Source: Ecdyonurus torrentis (taxonomy: Eukaryota; Arthropoda; Insecta; Ephemeroptera; Heptageniidae). From it: a stretch of 64,000 nt of DNA. The stretch covers positions 28,575,067 to 28,639,066 of the forward strand of contig OX439136.1 in the NCBI GenBank assembly GCA_949318235.1. Direction: 5' to 3'. This document shows, in pieces, positions 11,517 to 23,900 of the stretch. Positions within the stretch are counted from its first letter, which is position 1. Every line of letters starts with the position of its first letter. A model generated the notes under the pieces. That model ran no database searches. It was not told where the DNA came from and saw only the letters and a program-made list of their open reading frames with translations. A program made the translations under genes and the position numbers.

Positions 11517-12084
11517 CTGGCTACTTGACATTATATTTTATGTATATAAAATATTTTTACGGCTACAAATATGCATAGTAAAATAACTTATGCAAAGATA
11601 TGAGTAACTCAAGCATTATGTAGGGTAGGATAAGGTATCTTCAAAAATGTAAAATAATAATAATAAAATAAAAATAAATAGGGGGTCACTGTTTTTTTTT
11701 TTTTTTTTTTTTTTTTCCTTCTTTTGTTTGTTTGTTTTGTAAGCTTTAGTCCCATAAGAGCCCATGTTAATTTCAATAAATATTTTCTCTCTTATCTGAT
11801 GGTCATGAGTTCTAAAAATTTTATCATACTAGGTAGCTGTTACTGTTAACTTTCAAATGTCGTCATAAAGTTTGCAAGTTTTATTTTTAAATTTTGAGAT
11901 AAAAGACATCTGAATACAACCACTAAATGAAAGTGCATGATAAAAAGCTATATTTAGATAATTAACTACTTCATGTGTTTTATAACAAAATAAATCCTTA
12001 CCTTGGTGTTTTAGTCAAAAGTGTGGTCGCCTCACCATGACAAATTGAGCTCACTATGAGCAGAGAAATTAAAACTCTGCTCAT
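5501..12084 (-). CDS. Beta-N-acetylhexosaminidase (GH20, chitooligosaccharidolytic type), complete, six exons
   Basis: Exons, 5' to 3': 12084-12002, 11014-10612, 9264-9127, 8407-8098, 7048-6895, 6212-5501; 1800 nt, 599 residues, all junctions GT-AG and in phase. Residues 1-19 (MSRVLISLLIVSSICHGEA) are a signal peptide. Residues about 30-205 form the N-terminal GH20b-type domain, Cys-rich, with CRLLCGTYGPLWPRP. From about 211 the catalytic barrel begins (DKPRFTHRGVMLDTARH, LHLHLTD, IPEIDAPAHAG). The catalytic pair Asp382-Glu383 lies in HMGGDE. WYLDWGFWG and GGEVCLWTEL follow, with Trp residues expected to line the substrate pocket. The enzyme removes terminal GlcNAc (or GalNAc) from chitin oligomers or glycans and should be secreted or lysosomal. 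Length matches the 590-620 residues of arthropod-type enzymes. Every intron carries repeats. Start chosen as the only Met with a signal peptide in phase. Confidence 0.95.
6283..6692. repeat. 410-bp fold-back element in hexosaminidase intron 5
   Basis: The left arm begins CTTAAATCCCTTGTCAACTT and includes CTAGATTGATAATTACCATA; the right arm (to 6692) is its reverse complement with about one change in ten. The loop contains GTACATTGTGACGTCAGATG and the matching GCATCTGACGCCACAATGTA, so the stem also carries a CRE-like core. Confidence 0.85.
7070..7726. other. Hexosaminidase intron 4, 5'-distal half, no element named
   Basis: AT-rich. Includes an inverted pair around GGGCTGTAAGCTGCAACCTC (7389) and GTCGCAGCTTACGGGGG (7490), each flanked by TTAACC..TTAG stretches. 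A related GGGCTGTAAGCCGCAACC copy lies at 40810-40828, with a TTGCAGCTTACGAG partner near 41140, so this is a small dispersed element. Confidence 0.5.
7727..8075. repeat. Degenerate tandem array in hexosaminidase intron 4
   Basis: About ten diverged units of 30-35 bp containing (A/T)CACATTTTG and GATAAAAAA or TTTTTTGTC on alternating orientation. It immediately follows the donor of exon 4, so the exon's frame appears to run on as an artefact. Confidence 0.65.
8441..8815. repeat. 375-bp fold-back element in hexosaminidase intron 3
   Basis: The left arm starts GACAGCTCAACAATACTAAC, followed by AAAGTGCTAGCAGACGACTT; the right arm ends with the exact reverse complement at 8815. Inner blocks CTTATGAGGTAATGAAGCAG and AAGCTTTTATTTTCCTGG also pair. 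It starts 34 bp upstream (intron side) of exon 4's acceptor. Confidence 0.85.
8935..9050. repeat. Relic of the TTAA fold-back family P
   Basis: Matches the right half of the element at 15353-15668: TGATATTCAGG, GGTATGTTAGGATATTAGA, TTCAACGTGTGCTACGTCTTT, heavily diverged. Confidence 0.5.
9341..9664. repeat. Truncated fold-back C (9341-9560) joined to a MITE A right end (9588-9664)
   Basis: 9341 starts AATGCTAGGAGAAAGCATAC as in the copy at 5053. The right arm stops after CACTTCATCTCTCTAG, where a fragment of MITE family A begins (CCTATACTGAGCAATG, CTCCAGTATGGCGTCC, ATATGACGTCATGTTG, ATACACCTTATTATA). One insertion seems to have replaced the end of the other. Confidence 0.7.
9701..10508. mobile_element. 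hAT-like non-autonomous transposon with 8-bp target duplication
   Basis: Terminal inverted repeats TAGAGACCGGATTTTTAGGT and its partner ending CCTGAAAATCCGGTCTCTA. Identical 8-bp flanks ATTATTAT lie at 9693-9700 and 10509-10516. The subterminal zones are built of GGTGATAAAACCTAAAAA-type short repeats in both orientations. The minus-strand centre (about 10050-10240) keeps an open stretch MPSNLTNLTDDNLEIIVVCN ending in an acidic tail that is one base out of frame, perhaps a coding relic. It sits in hexosaminidase intron 2. The AT-rich duplication weakens the TSD evidence a little. Confidence 0.7.
11037..11305. repeat. 270-bp fold-back element in hexosaminidase intron 1
   Basis: Left AATTACGAATCGTAACTTAT with TTGAGATAAACA pairs with right TGTTTATCTCAAATATGTTA and GGATTCGTTACTG. 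The inner arms TTATTATGAGCAGCTAAAAT and TAATGCATTTTAGCA are near-perfect. Confidence 0.8.
11620..11940 (+). repeat. Dispersed repeat family H
   Basis: Diagnostic blocks: TTTTAGTCCCATAAGAGCCC, ATGTTAATTTCAATA, TTTTCTCTCTTATCTGATGG, TCATGAGTTC, AGCTGTTACTGTTAACTTTC. Copies with the same order occur at 20050, 25750, 31590 and, reversed, at 36690, 51850, 57870 and 60000. I see neither coding capacity nor clear termini. Confidence 0.65.
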
Positions 12085-13478
<1,394 letters not shown>

Positions 13479-13566
13479 TTACTTAGGTGTTAACAACTCG
13501 TTTTATCGCATGAAAAACAATGGTTTATTCATTGAGTAATACATATATATTTTTTTAAATTTATGC

Positions 13567-13597
<31 letters not shown>

Positions 13598-13660
13598 TGC
13601 TCATGAATATTTATTTCAGACGTTTCAATTTTATATACGCACAAAAATAACTCGATATAT

Positions 13661-13967
13661 TATAGGGTGTATGCGCATGACGTCATATTTATTGCGCTTG
13701 GAGGCCATACTGGAGTAGTACAAAACATTGCTCAGCATAGGACAAACTTCATTTAAGCCAATTTTCTTTGGGAAATCGATTAATTTTTTGTTATTGTTAT
13801 TTTTCTCCGATACTTGAGATACTAATTCACCATATATTTACAACATCAATGCTCTCAAAAATATTGCAGTTTTTTTAAACTGTCAAAATGAGTTATTTTC
13901 CTATGCCACCCATGTTATTGAGTTATTCAACATGGCATCGACTTTAACATGAATGCATACACCCTAT
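13661..13967 (+). repeat. MITE family A, copy 2, near full length
   Basis: TATAGGGTGTATGCGCATGA then CGTCATATTTATTGCGCTTG at the left and AATGCATACACCCTATA at the right; about 305 bp. This is the cleanest family A copy in the window and shows the CRE-like ATGACGTCAT in the left subterminal zone. Confidence 0.9.
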
Positions 13968-14698
13968 ACTCAATAAGACAATGTCTTGACTGGGACTGGG
14001 ATGAGTGTAGCACGATAACAAATATTGGCAAAAAAAAAAAAAAAAAAAAAAATCAAACATAAAGAATTTTAGTACCGTGGTACACGGATAAAAATAAGAG
14101 CGTGAAGGAAAGAGAGAAATAAAGAAAATTTGAATTTGAATTATTGAAATAAAATAAATAAATATAAATAAAATAAATGCAGTATAAATTACGTAATTTA
14201 CTATTTTCATGTTCGTATCTATAAAAAATAATTACGTGCTTGCCCAGCCATTACCCAAATGTAAATGATCGGAACGCAAAAATGTATTGAAAAAATATAA
14301 TTACTTATTTTGTTGAGCCCAATTTGCATCTAAAAAAAAAAAAAAAAAAAAAAAAAGTTTTTGTGAACTTTGTAATATAATTTTACACGTTACTGTACTT
14401 ATATATATAATTACTACGCACTTGAAATTGCGCGAGATAAAAATAATATATAAAAGAACTTTCACTCAATTAATATTCAATGCAAAATTACTTATATAAC
14501 CGCATATATATTACGTGGTGTGAATACCATGCTAGTATTGAGTTCAAAGTTATACAGCAGAGGAAATAAGAATCATCGTAATTATGTCTCGCCAGTTATA
14601 TAAATATGAGAAAGGAAATGATTTCACCGCAAACATTTCCACCCTTGGATTATAATAATGATGATACACGTCTTGATCACTGTTTTTATCTTTTATAT

Positions 14699-15053
14699 AG
14701 AATGTTTGCATTCATGTTAAAGTCGACGCCATAACTGAGTACTAAATAACATGGGTCGCTGGCGGTATATAGGGTGTTTTCATTCATTTAAAAGTCAACG
14801 TCATAAGTGAGTACTAAATGGCACATTTTGCCAGTTTAAAAATACTTCGCATTTTTTTTAGAGCATTAATGTTGTTAACAGGTGAATTAGTACCTCAAGT
14901 ATGCAAGCAAAATAATAATGACCCATAAAAATAGCTAATTTACCAAAGAAAATAACCAAAAATTACGTTTGTCCTACGCTGAGCAATGTTATTTATTGCT
15001 CAAGAAGAGCATCGGAAAGCATTCAGAATGACGTCATGCGTACACACCCTATA
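14699..15053 (+). repeat. MITE family B: truncated copy (14699-14762) then full copy (14768-15053)
   Basis: Family B starts TATAGGGTGTTTTCATTCAT followed by AAAGTCAACGTCATAAGTG, and ends GAATGACGTCATGCGTACAC with CCTATA. Its middle shares ATTGCTCAAGAAGAGCATC and GTCCTACGCTGAGCAATG. Families A and B share the termini and the AGCATAGGACAAAC block, so they are subfamilies. Confidence 0.85.
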
Positions 15054-15059
15054 AAATAA

Positions 15060-15352
15060 CTTCTTTTTATTTTTAATTGCTATGTAAATTAGTTCTTTAA
15101 AATAAAACTTTATTATTAAGTTTATTGCATTGCATTTTTTTTCTTTTTTTTAATCAATTTAAGTTTAGTGTAATTTTGAAGAAAAAAAGTTGAACGTTTA
15201 TATAGTCTGAAAAACGAACTAAAATATTTTTCATTTTGATTGACAATACCCTAAAAAAGGAATAGAGTAGAGGAGGCTAGACAAAATAAAATTAGGTATA
15301 TATCATCTCACTCAAGTAGCTTGTGAGCCATGGTTTTTAACAATAAAAAAGT
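15060..15352. other. Non-coding, nothing recognised
   Basis: AT-rich spacer between two repeats, no exon or RNA gene seen. Confidence 0.4.
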
Positions 15353-15668
15353 TTAAAGGCGTAGAACACCTTGAACAAAAAAGTTGCGTAATATCCTGAC
15401 AAACCTGAAAATCAACGTTGATTTGGCCGGAGTCATTGATTTCTAATTTATTTTCCATTCACAAAATGCCGCTGCCGGTCACTGACGTCACAGCTCGCCC
15501 GGTTTACTTGCGCGTGGACCAGGCGAGGTGTGACGTCAGTGACCGGCAGCGGCATTTTGTGAATGGAAAATAAATTAGAAATCAATGACTCCAACCAAAT
15601 CAACGTAGATTTTCAGATTTGTAAGGATATTACGCAACTTTTTTGTTCAAGGTGTTCTACGCCTTTAA
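15353..15668. repeat. TTAA-flanked 316-bp near-perfect palindrome (family P, copy 1)
   Basis: TTAA followed by AGGCGTAGAACACCTTGAAC at the left; the reverse complement and TTAA close it at 15668. The arms pair over about 150 bp with roughly ten mismatches, meeting at a short TTGCGCG-type centre. Each arm carries CACTGACGTCACA and CATTCACAAAATGCCGCTGC. TTAA at both borders suggests a piggyBac-type target duplication. Confidence 0.9.
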
Positions 15669-15876
15669 TATCTTTGATAGCTATATAGCTGTCACATTCA
15701 AAAAGTAAAGTTTGGCGCGGTGTCACTGGCCATCAATGCATAAAAATTAGATAAAGAGGTAGTTATAATAATTAGAAATATATGATAATTAAAGGCTCAA
15801 TTCTTGCAGAAACTTATTATTATGATTAAAAGTTGAAAACGTGTCATTCTTAAATTTTATCATAAAAAATGCAGAG

Positions 15877-15910
<34 letters not shown>

Positions 15911-16181
15911 GCAGATGAGTTGCCTCTCTTTGTTTTGTACCTGCACTTTAGTTGCATTGGTCAGAGTATTTTTTATTCAAATTCAAATTCAAAATTTTTT
16001 TATTTCATTTCTCTCTCCTACAATCAGTATACACATTACACATACATATTCAAAAGGCACTGCAAATAAAACTATAACACATTGACAGATAATTTTGGTA
16101 TTTTATAGAATATGTTAAGTATGCTGAAGACCTTCCAATAAAATAAAAGAGACTTTTAATCAACTCTCTCCGCAACGTAAA

Positions 16182-16216
<35 letters not shown>

Positions 16217-16276
16217 AAATATTTGTACAGTGTTCAGCTTAAAAAAAAACAAAAAAAAAAACAGAGTATTAAATGA
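15669..16276. other. Non-coding spacer with two long A runs
   Basis: A runs near 15882-15909 and 16179-16205. No gene seen. Confidence 0.35.
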
Positions 16277-16719
16277 GGAAGGTGATTTTTTTTTTAACCC
16301 CCACTTTTTATGACATTTTTAAAAAGAGCGTTAAAAAATTTTGAGGCGCTATATTTTCTTAGAATGATTGAAGCATTTTTAATTCATTTTTAAAAATTGA
16401 CCTTAAAAGCCTGAGACATCATCAATCAAGCATTTATTTCGGAAAGTATTGACCGTAGAAAGTTCAGTAGCCATTTTCTTTGAAATTCTGAGAATAAGCT
16501 GATTTCATTAAACTGGCTACTGAACCTCGAACGATTAGTATTTGCCGAGAAAAAAGTGGACTGATGACGTCACAGGCTTTCTAGGCTGATTTTCAAATAT
16601 TAATTAAAAGTACTTCGCATACTCCAATCGTCCTAAGAAAAAATCACACCTCAAAATTATTTAAAGCTCTTTCCAAAAATATCATAAACTCAACAAAAAA
16701 ATTTCAATTCACCTTGCTT
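16277..16719. repeat. Fold-back element (family F), 440 bp, diverged arms
   Basis: Left GAGGAAGGTGA and GAGGCGCTATATTTTCTTAG pair with right TAAGAAAAAATCACACCTC and TTCACCTTGC. The centre pairs AGTTCAGTAGCCA with TGGCTACTGAACCT. The right arm has GATGACGTCACAGGC; the left arm has the decayed GAGACATCATCAA. Confidence 0.75.
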
Positions 16720-17162
16720 ATTAATTAAAATGTTAAGCTGATCAAATTTGTACTAAAATATTAATTACTAGACGTAGTTATTGAAAATGTACTTACTGGT
16801 GTTGATGCTAGAATGTTGTTCAAAAATGCCGAGATAAATATTTTTGTGTATATAAATTAAGAGATAAAAAGCAAATGACCTCTGAAGCTTGCGCTAGTCC
16901 AACACCGACTGTACGATATGGTCACATATATAGAAATGTCTCTTGACTATACATATAGCTGTGTATGTGAGCCTCAACGTCAAGGCTAACTGGTAATTAA
17001 TATTTATGTAAATATAAGACCGCAGGCTGTATGGAGAATTTCAAATAACTTTTTTATCATATACGTCGTGGCTTATCCCTTATTTGCAAAACTTATACAG
17101 TATAATATAAATACGTATAAATATAGCATAACAAAAATTTATTGCATAAAAAACAAATTGTT
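16720..17162. other. Non-coding, nothing recognised
   Basis: AT-rich, no supported feature. Confidence 0.35.
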
Positions 17163-17404
17163 ATAGAGTGCGTACGCATGACGTCATTCTGAATGCTTTT
17201 CGATGCTCTTCTTGAGCAATGAATAACATTGCTCAGCATAGGACAAACCTAGTTTTTGGCTATTTTCTTTGCATTTTTTGGTCATTATTATTTTTCTCAC
17301 ATACTTGAGGTACTAATTCAAGTGCCATTTTCTTATACCGCTGCCAATGTTATTTAGTACTCACTTATGACGTCGACTTTAACATGAATGAAACCACCCT
17401 TTAT
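17163..17404 (-). repeat. MITE family B, internally deleted copy
   Basis: TATAGAGTGCGTACGCATGA and CGTCATTCTGAATGC at one end; TTATGACGTCGACTTTAACA and TGAATGAAACCACCC at the other. The block between TTGAGGTACTAATTCAA and GTGCCATTTTCTTATACC is shortened compared with 32457-32766. Confidence 0.8.
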
Positions 17405-17419
17405 AATTTTCAGAATACA

Positions 17420-18930
17420 GTGCACGAAAAAAAGTAACAATATTAAGAATTATTCACATGACGTATAAATTTTTGACGCACGTTACAAAGTCGGAACAAT
17501 AATGCAAACATGGAGCCGTTCACATTGCTTTTGAAAACTCACGGAAAAAAAAGATGTGCTAAATTTAAGTAGATTAGTATACTAACGCAAATAAGCCCGC
17601 GCCCTAGTACATGCGTGCAAGATCTGAGTAGCCTGCATCTCTAGCATAAGTGACGCCAAAACCCTAGCACTAGATTTTATACCACCTGCGATCTAGGGGG
17701 AGCGGTACCTAGCGTCAGTTATAGTCAGTATAGTTTTTATGTCACCTGAGATCCAGGAGGAGCGGCACCTGACTGCCAGCGCAGCTGTGCTTAACCCGCC
17801 TGAGCCGATCTAGTATTCCCGCGAACTAGGAGCTAGCATTGCTAAAATCAGCCAATCTCCGTTTAAATGGCCACGTTTCTCTATTTTTCAGGAGACCATG
17901 AAGAAGGTAATTAATTCTAAACTATCAGATTTATAAAAATACTTTAACTGTCTTAATTACCGCGTATAACATGCAAATAGAAGTATAAGTGACGATTTTA
18001 CATAAAAAATAAAAATGAAGTAATCGCACAGTCAAATAAGGTGCAAAATGAGTCGTCATGTAGTAACACAATGGTATATTATAGTTGATATATTCATCGA
18101 TATGGCCTATGGTAGCCAAACCCGATCGACGCATTGAAAAAAAAATGGTCCTCTGTCCCCCGCTACTAACAAATTATGATATGATTTATAATTATGTAAT
18201 TTATATGAAAGTATATTTGCATACAATTATAATAAACTAAGAACATCCACCGCGGGAATTATTCATTTCATTGAATATTTCAAATTATTACCAACGTTTA
18301 TTTTTTATAATAACACAGTAGATGGTACAGTAGTCCATCTCCTATAGCGGGAATGTCAGATCGAATGCGCGCCATAATTCCGACTGGGTGAAGGTGACAG
18401 AACTAGAAGCCGTAATTTGAAGTAATGTTACGTGTAGTTCTGGCAACTTCACCCAGTCGGAATTATGGCGCGCATTCGATCTGACATTCCCGCTATAGGA
18501 GATGGACTACTGTATAATATACTGTGTTATAATAATTAATAATTAAATTAATACACAGAATTATTTAAAAAAAATCTCATGTACGCCATTTTGCGGTCCA
18601 ATTCTAAAATTTAGTATATTAGTGCTAACTCAAATATACTAGGGGTGAGTTTGCAAGCCCACCTCACCTGACGAGTCTATTTCTCCTGGCCGACAGGTAT
18701 GCATGCTGCGCGCAGGTAGGAGCGGGTCTAGCATACCGCCCTACTAATTCTCAGTTAGGACTGTCTCTATTGCAAAACACAGCATTTTAATACTAGCTTT
18801 TTGCTTAATTTAAGTAGATTTTATTTTCCGTATACATGTGAAACGGCTCCATTTGTTTGCATTGTTCCAAATTTTTGTAACGCGCGTCAAATTTACGCGT
18901 CATTGAATAATAAACGAGTTACTATCATAG
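17420..18930. mobile_element. 1.5-kb element with about 100-bp terminal inverted repeats, enclosing a palindrome
   Basis: 17425-17545 (TTGACGCACGTTACAAAGTC, GCAAACATGGAGCCGTTCAC) is the inverse of 18835-18925 (GTGAAACGGCTCCATTTGTT, TTTTTGTAACGCGCGTCAAA). Inside are two repeated GC-richer blocks, CACCTGCGATCTAGGGGGAG (17688) and CACCTGAGATCCAGGAGGAG (17744), with the inverse AGGTAGGAGCGGGTCTAG near 18713. No transposase frame is visible. Confidence 0.65.
18305..18535. repeat. Nearly perfect 230-bp palindrome (family G)
   Basis: TACAGTAGTCCATCTCCTAT then AGCGGGAATGTCAGATCGAA and on to GACTGGGTGAA (18326-18396) is exactly complementary to 18446-18514. The stem extends outward through AACACAGTA and TACTGTGTT. 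The loop is about 50 bp. Confidence 0.9.
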
Positions 18931-19059
18931 TAAATTAACCATGGTTTTATATGGTTTTACTATGGTTACTATTCAGATTTTTTTTATTTTTTTTAGGACA
19001 AATATGTTAGAAATATACAAAGTTATGTAAGATGTGCAGAGCTAACTATTTATACCACG

Positions 19060-19170
19060 TAGAAATAACGTACGTTTATACTAACAAGTTACTGTTTAAA
19101 CTTTTGCCAACTAAGTTATTGGTTTGTACTGAAGAGTTACATCTATGTAACTGAACAATTTGTACAATGC
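19060..19170 (+). repeat. Dispersed repeat family I, copy 1
   Basis: Shares AACAAGTTACTGTTTAAACT, CAAC/TAAGTTATTGGTTTGTA and CTGAAGAGTTACATCTATG with 27556-27745 and 35042-35172. Confidence 0.6.
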
Positions 19171-19484
19171 ATGTTCTACGTGTGGTTTGTTCTGTACTGC
19201 GCTTCATCGCCATGTTTGAGCATTTTAACGAAAAATAAAATATGTGTATATAATTTGACTGTGCAGTTTCTCTAGTTTGAGCTATGCCTACATAAATATA
19301 TTATGTATATATTTAACTATATATAGTATATATATGTTTATAATTTTAGCTATTTTTTTATTTTGCAATAAAAAATAAGTACAAAAAAATTATTAGCATT
19401 TTTTGACGTATATATTTACTAGAATAAGGTATTTTAGTAAAGGAAAACCCAAACATTATATTATTTGTTTGTTTTATGGCGATG

Positions 19485-20454
19485 TTAAAATTCACATATA
19501 AATCCAAAGGTCTCTGAACATCTGTCGTCAAACCAGCCTTGGTTGGAGGTGAAATGTACGCAGATATCTCGACCCTCAAAGACGTTGTCAGGTTGAGAGT
19601 CGAACCAAGAGGTGTACGTGAACTGCTTGCCAGAGCCGCCCCATACCCACAGATCCTCGAACTTTATACCGCTGGTCCAGTATGTCTTACCACTGCAGCC
19701 TGCAAGTAAACATCAAATATAGGGTGTTTTCATTCATGTTAAAGTCGACGTCATAAGTGAGTACTAAATAACATGGGCTGGTATAGGAAAATGACACATT
19801 TTGTCAGTTTAAAAATACTTCGCAATATTTGTGAGAGCAATGATGTTAGGATATTAGACATGTTTTTACAGTTTTAATACGTAATACTAATGTATGTATA
19901 TAGTACAGTACAAAAGACAATAGGAATCAATTTTGCTTGCATGGAGAGGTAGCAGAAATATTAAATAATACGTATTGTTAGTTTTTAGTATATTAACATT
20001 TTTATATTTGAGTGAGAGAATATATCATAAAAAAAAAGTTTTAAATAATTTAATTAGTAGGGGACCGACGTCGGCCATTAGACTCAAACTTTTCTAGTCA
20101 AAAAAATCTGAAATTTTGCACAATGATACTTCAGCTTGAGACAATTTTAAATATATAAAAATTTTGGGAGGTCACAGTGCAAATTAATTTTATATGATTT
20201 TTTGGAATTTTAAGTCCATAAGGCCCAATGTTAATTTCATTTTTTTTTTTTTTTTTTTTTTGACCGTTAAACATCATGAAAATTTTATCACGGCTAGGTG
20301 TGACTCTTAGCTACACAATGACACCAAATGTAGACCCAAAACACTTCTAGTTTTTGAGATACAAGGTCGGTACCCTACTCCCTTAATTTTAGTCTGTACC
20401 GCAAAAAAAAAAAAAAAAAACTCATTTTTTTGGGAGAGCGAGAGCGAGAGCGAG

Positions 20455-20495
<41 letters not shown>

Positions 20496-20618
20496 AGAAA
20501 CGCTAATAATAAAAATAAAAAAAATCGTAAAATAATTTTTCACAATAAAATCAAATATTTAAACTGCACAAAGCATATAAATGAATTCTAAATTTTTAGA
20601 AGAAATTAATAATGACAG

Positions 20619-20713
<95 letters not shown>

Positions 20714-20960
20714 AGATCAAAGTTCTTTTTTACCTTTTTCGTCGATAAATTCTGCGAGTTCGATCCATTTTTCTTCTGTTTCTATGCTGAGCAATCTCAT
20801 TTCCTGAGCTGCACACAGAAGGCTGGCCTCTGCAGCGTTCATCTGTCATTGCACAATTGTCAATCAATAATCATTCCTCACCTTATTTTCACATACAATT
20901 CTTGTGTGAATTGATTTCGGGTTTAATATTTTGTCACATACAATCGCGGGAAGCTTTAAA

Positions 20961-20991
<31 letters not shown>

Positions 20992-23900
20992 GTGCAGTAT
21001 CTTTTATTTATTTATTATTGTTATTATATTGTTATTTTTTTTTGCGAGTTAAAATTTTCAGACTTCTATAAAAATAAATTAATTTTTAATTATTTTTATA
21101 GGAACCTTAAAGTCTGAAGTTTGTTTTTGATTAATTTTTCATGGTTTGATTCGTTAAAAAAAAAAAAAAATGGACCCTTTTTGTTTTAATATTTCAAAGA
21201 TTTCTAAACAATGCGTAAAATTTTATTATAATTTCAAATATGACTAACAAGTTTAAAATAATAATTAATTAATTTTATTATTATTTAAAATGATTTTTAT
21301 CGATTCATCAAGAGAATGTAATTAATAAATAAAAATTACGGTTAAAAAATTAAAAAAAAAAAACACAACTAAGATGATTAAAAAAAAGTATATATAGTAT
21401 ACAAATTACAAGCTATTTAATTTCTGAGGGCTATTAGATAGTCATGGCATATACAGTAATAATTACCGGCTTTTATTGGGCGAAATCAGGCGTACAACCT
21501 CTCAATTTAACCGAACTGTTTCCGAGTATACAGTCAGTTGAAATATATTATTAAAATATAATATTAACATATATGATAACAAAATTTCACCACAATTAAT
21601 TCATTTATAAACACAATATTTTTGGTTGAACATTTATACTTTTCAATAAAAAATTACGTTATTGATAATGATAATATATTTAAATTTTTTTTTTAAACTA
21701 CTATACCACATAAGTATAATGTTATACTAAATGATTATTTTTAAATATATTTTATACTAAATTATACAACTTACAAATATTCTAGCACCTGTGAAGAAGT
21801 AGGTGTTATTTCCTACCACAACTTGATCTTGCAACTCGCAGTCTTTGAGATTACTGCATCTTTTACAAGGCACAAGTTCTGAAAACATTACAACAACATG
21901 CACAAATTTTATTTTTAATTATATATATACAGGGTATTTATTTAAATTTTTACTTTTTCAGAAGTGTTTTTTAATATGAAGTTTATTGACAAATTAGACT
22001 TATTATACATCAAATTAAAGCTTAAGTTATGACATTTTCTTTTCTGTTTTTATTTAAAAATGTGCGTTGTTGATTTTTCTTTTGACTAGATGCAAAACAA
22101 TACGAAGTGCGATTTTTTCAAAAAACAGACGTTGGCAAAAAAAATATATATATAAAAGTGATGATAAGCAAATAGCATTAAGGTTTCTCCACGTGGGAAC
22201 CATTTGTAGCCCGGCAGTTGTAAAGTCGAAACTGCAGTTCGAGCCACACGTAGCGGAGCATCTAAGCCATGATGGACTCGATAGCATCAGTAATCCTGAT
22301 AGCGTCGCTTCAACTCTGGGATATCTTGCACTGGAGTCTTTGACACCTTGTCTTTGACGTCCCACAAGAAAAAAAAATCAGGTCTAGTGGAGGTCTGGTG
22401 ATCTCGGTGCCCAAGCTGTGGGTCCATCTCGGCACATCCAGCCTTTGTTTACATCGAAATCTGGCGCAATCGAGTTTTTTCCCCTCAATAATGAACTCAT
22501 ATACGCTACTTACTGATGAAAATGAAAACCACTTGACATAACTCTTTTTTGCGAACATTTTTAAAAATGTCAAGATTTGTGCTTTAATTTGATATACAAC
22601 AATTAAGTTGCAATTGTTAAAAAATTTCATAGTGAAATCAGCCTCTCAAAAAGTAAAAATTTAAATAAATACCCTGCATGTATATTTATTGAGCCAAAAA
22701 TTATACAGACATATATGAACATGAGTCACAAAAAAATATATTGAAGTAATTGTTTGAAAGGATAATTAATAAGGCAAAGCCCGCATCGAGTTAGCTATCC
22801 AATTATAATAATATAGAAAAAATTAGCACTGTAATTAAGACGTCTCATAAACATACACGCTGGCATTTCTCTTAAATTGCGGCCATAAACAAATTATACT
22901 GTATTATATAATAGAACATAATACTATATATTTATAGAACATATTAATCATACAAGGTTTATATAAACCTTTGTTAATCATAGTATATATTACTGTATTA
23001 TAGAACAAGGCTTTTAAATAAAAAAAAAAACATTATAATAGTTGGTTTTGATTCTAGGTATAGGGTGTCTGCATTCATGTTAAAGTTGACGCCATGTTGG
23101 ATCACTCAATAACATATAGGCCGCATAGAAAAATTGACACATTTTGCCAGTTTAAAAATACTAAGAAATATTTTTGAGAGCATTAATGCACGGAAAAAAA
23201 AGATGTGCTAATAGCTTTTGAATTTCAAGTATGTGAGAAAAATAATTATAACAAAAAATTAACTGATTTCACGAAGAAATCGTTTTTTCTATATGGTGAG
23301 CAATGCGCATTTAATATGACGTCATGTGCATACACCTTATGCAATAGACTCAGTAGAGTCACTATTTCACAATCTAGTCTATATTTAGTAGTATATTTTG
23401 AATAGAAGTCGATTTAAATATAATAGTACGAATATTTAAAATTAAGAGTCGTTATTCAAAAACGTTTAAAAAATTGCTCCGAGGACATTATGCAACCTAT
23501 TCTCTGGTTTGTATGTTGAGACTTTTTGGCAATGCCAAAATATAAATAATAATAATTCAGGTTAAGGGGGGTAGGTGACTGACCGATATCTCGCAAACTA
23601 GACGGTCACCAATTATAATATTAACACAAAGTAAAGAAGAAATGTTACTTAAAAGTTCAGCTACGTCAAACATGTGAAAATACGATCAAATATTTAAGTT
23701 ATTACACTTTAAAGATTGCATGTAAATTCAAATTTTAGCAGTAAATTTTAGTCAAATTAGAAACTTTAAAATTACAAATATCACTGAACCTTTTTTCGGA
23801 ACCAAAAAAAAAAAAAAAAAAAAAAAACGTATAAAATATATTAAATTAAATTTACTTGACTTTATTTAAAAATGTTTAAATTTTAAAAAGTTTTTGTTTT

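Noticed and set aside
22054..22365. 103-codon frame on the minus strand taken as a gene
   Set aside because: It covers parts of the mariner remnant in the wrong frame.
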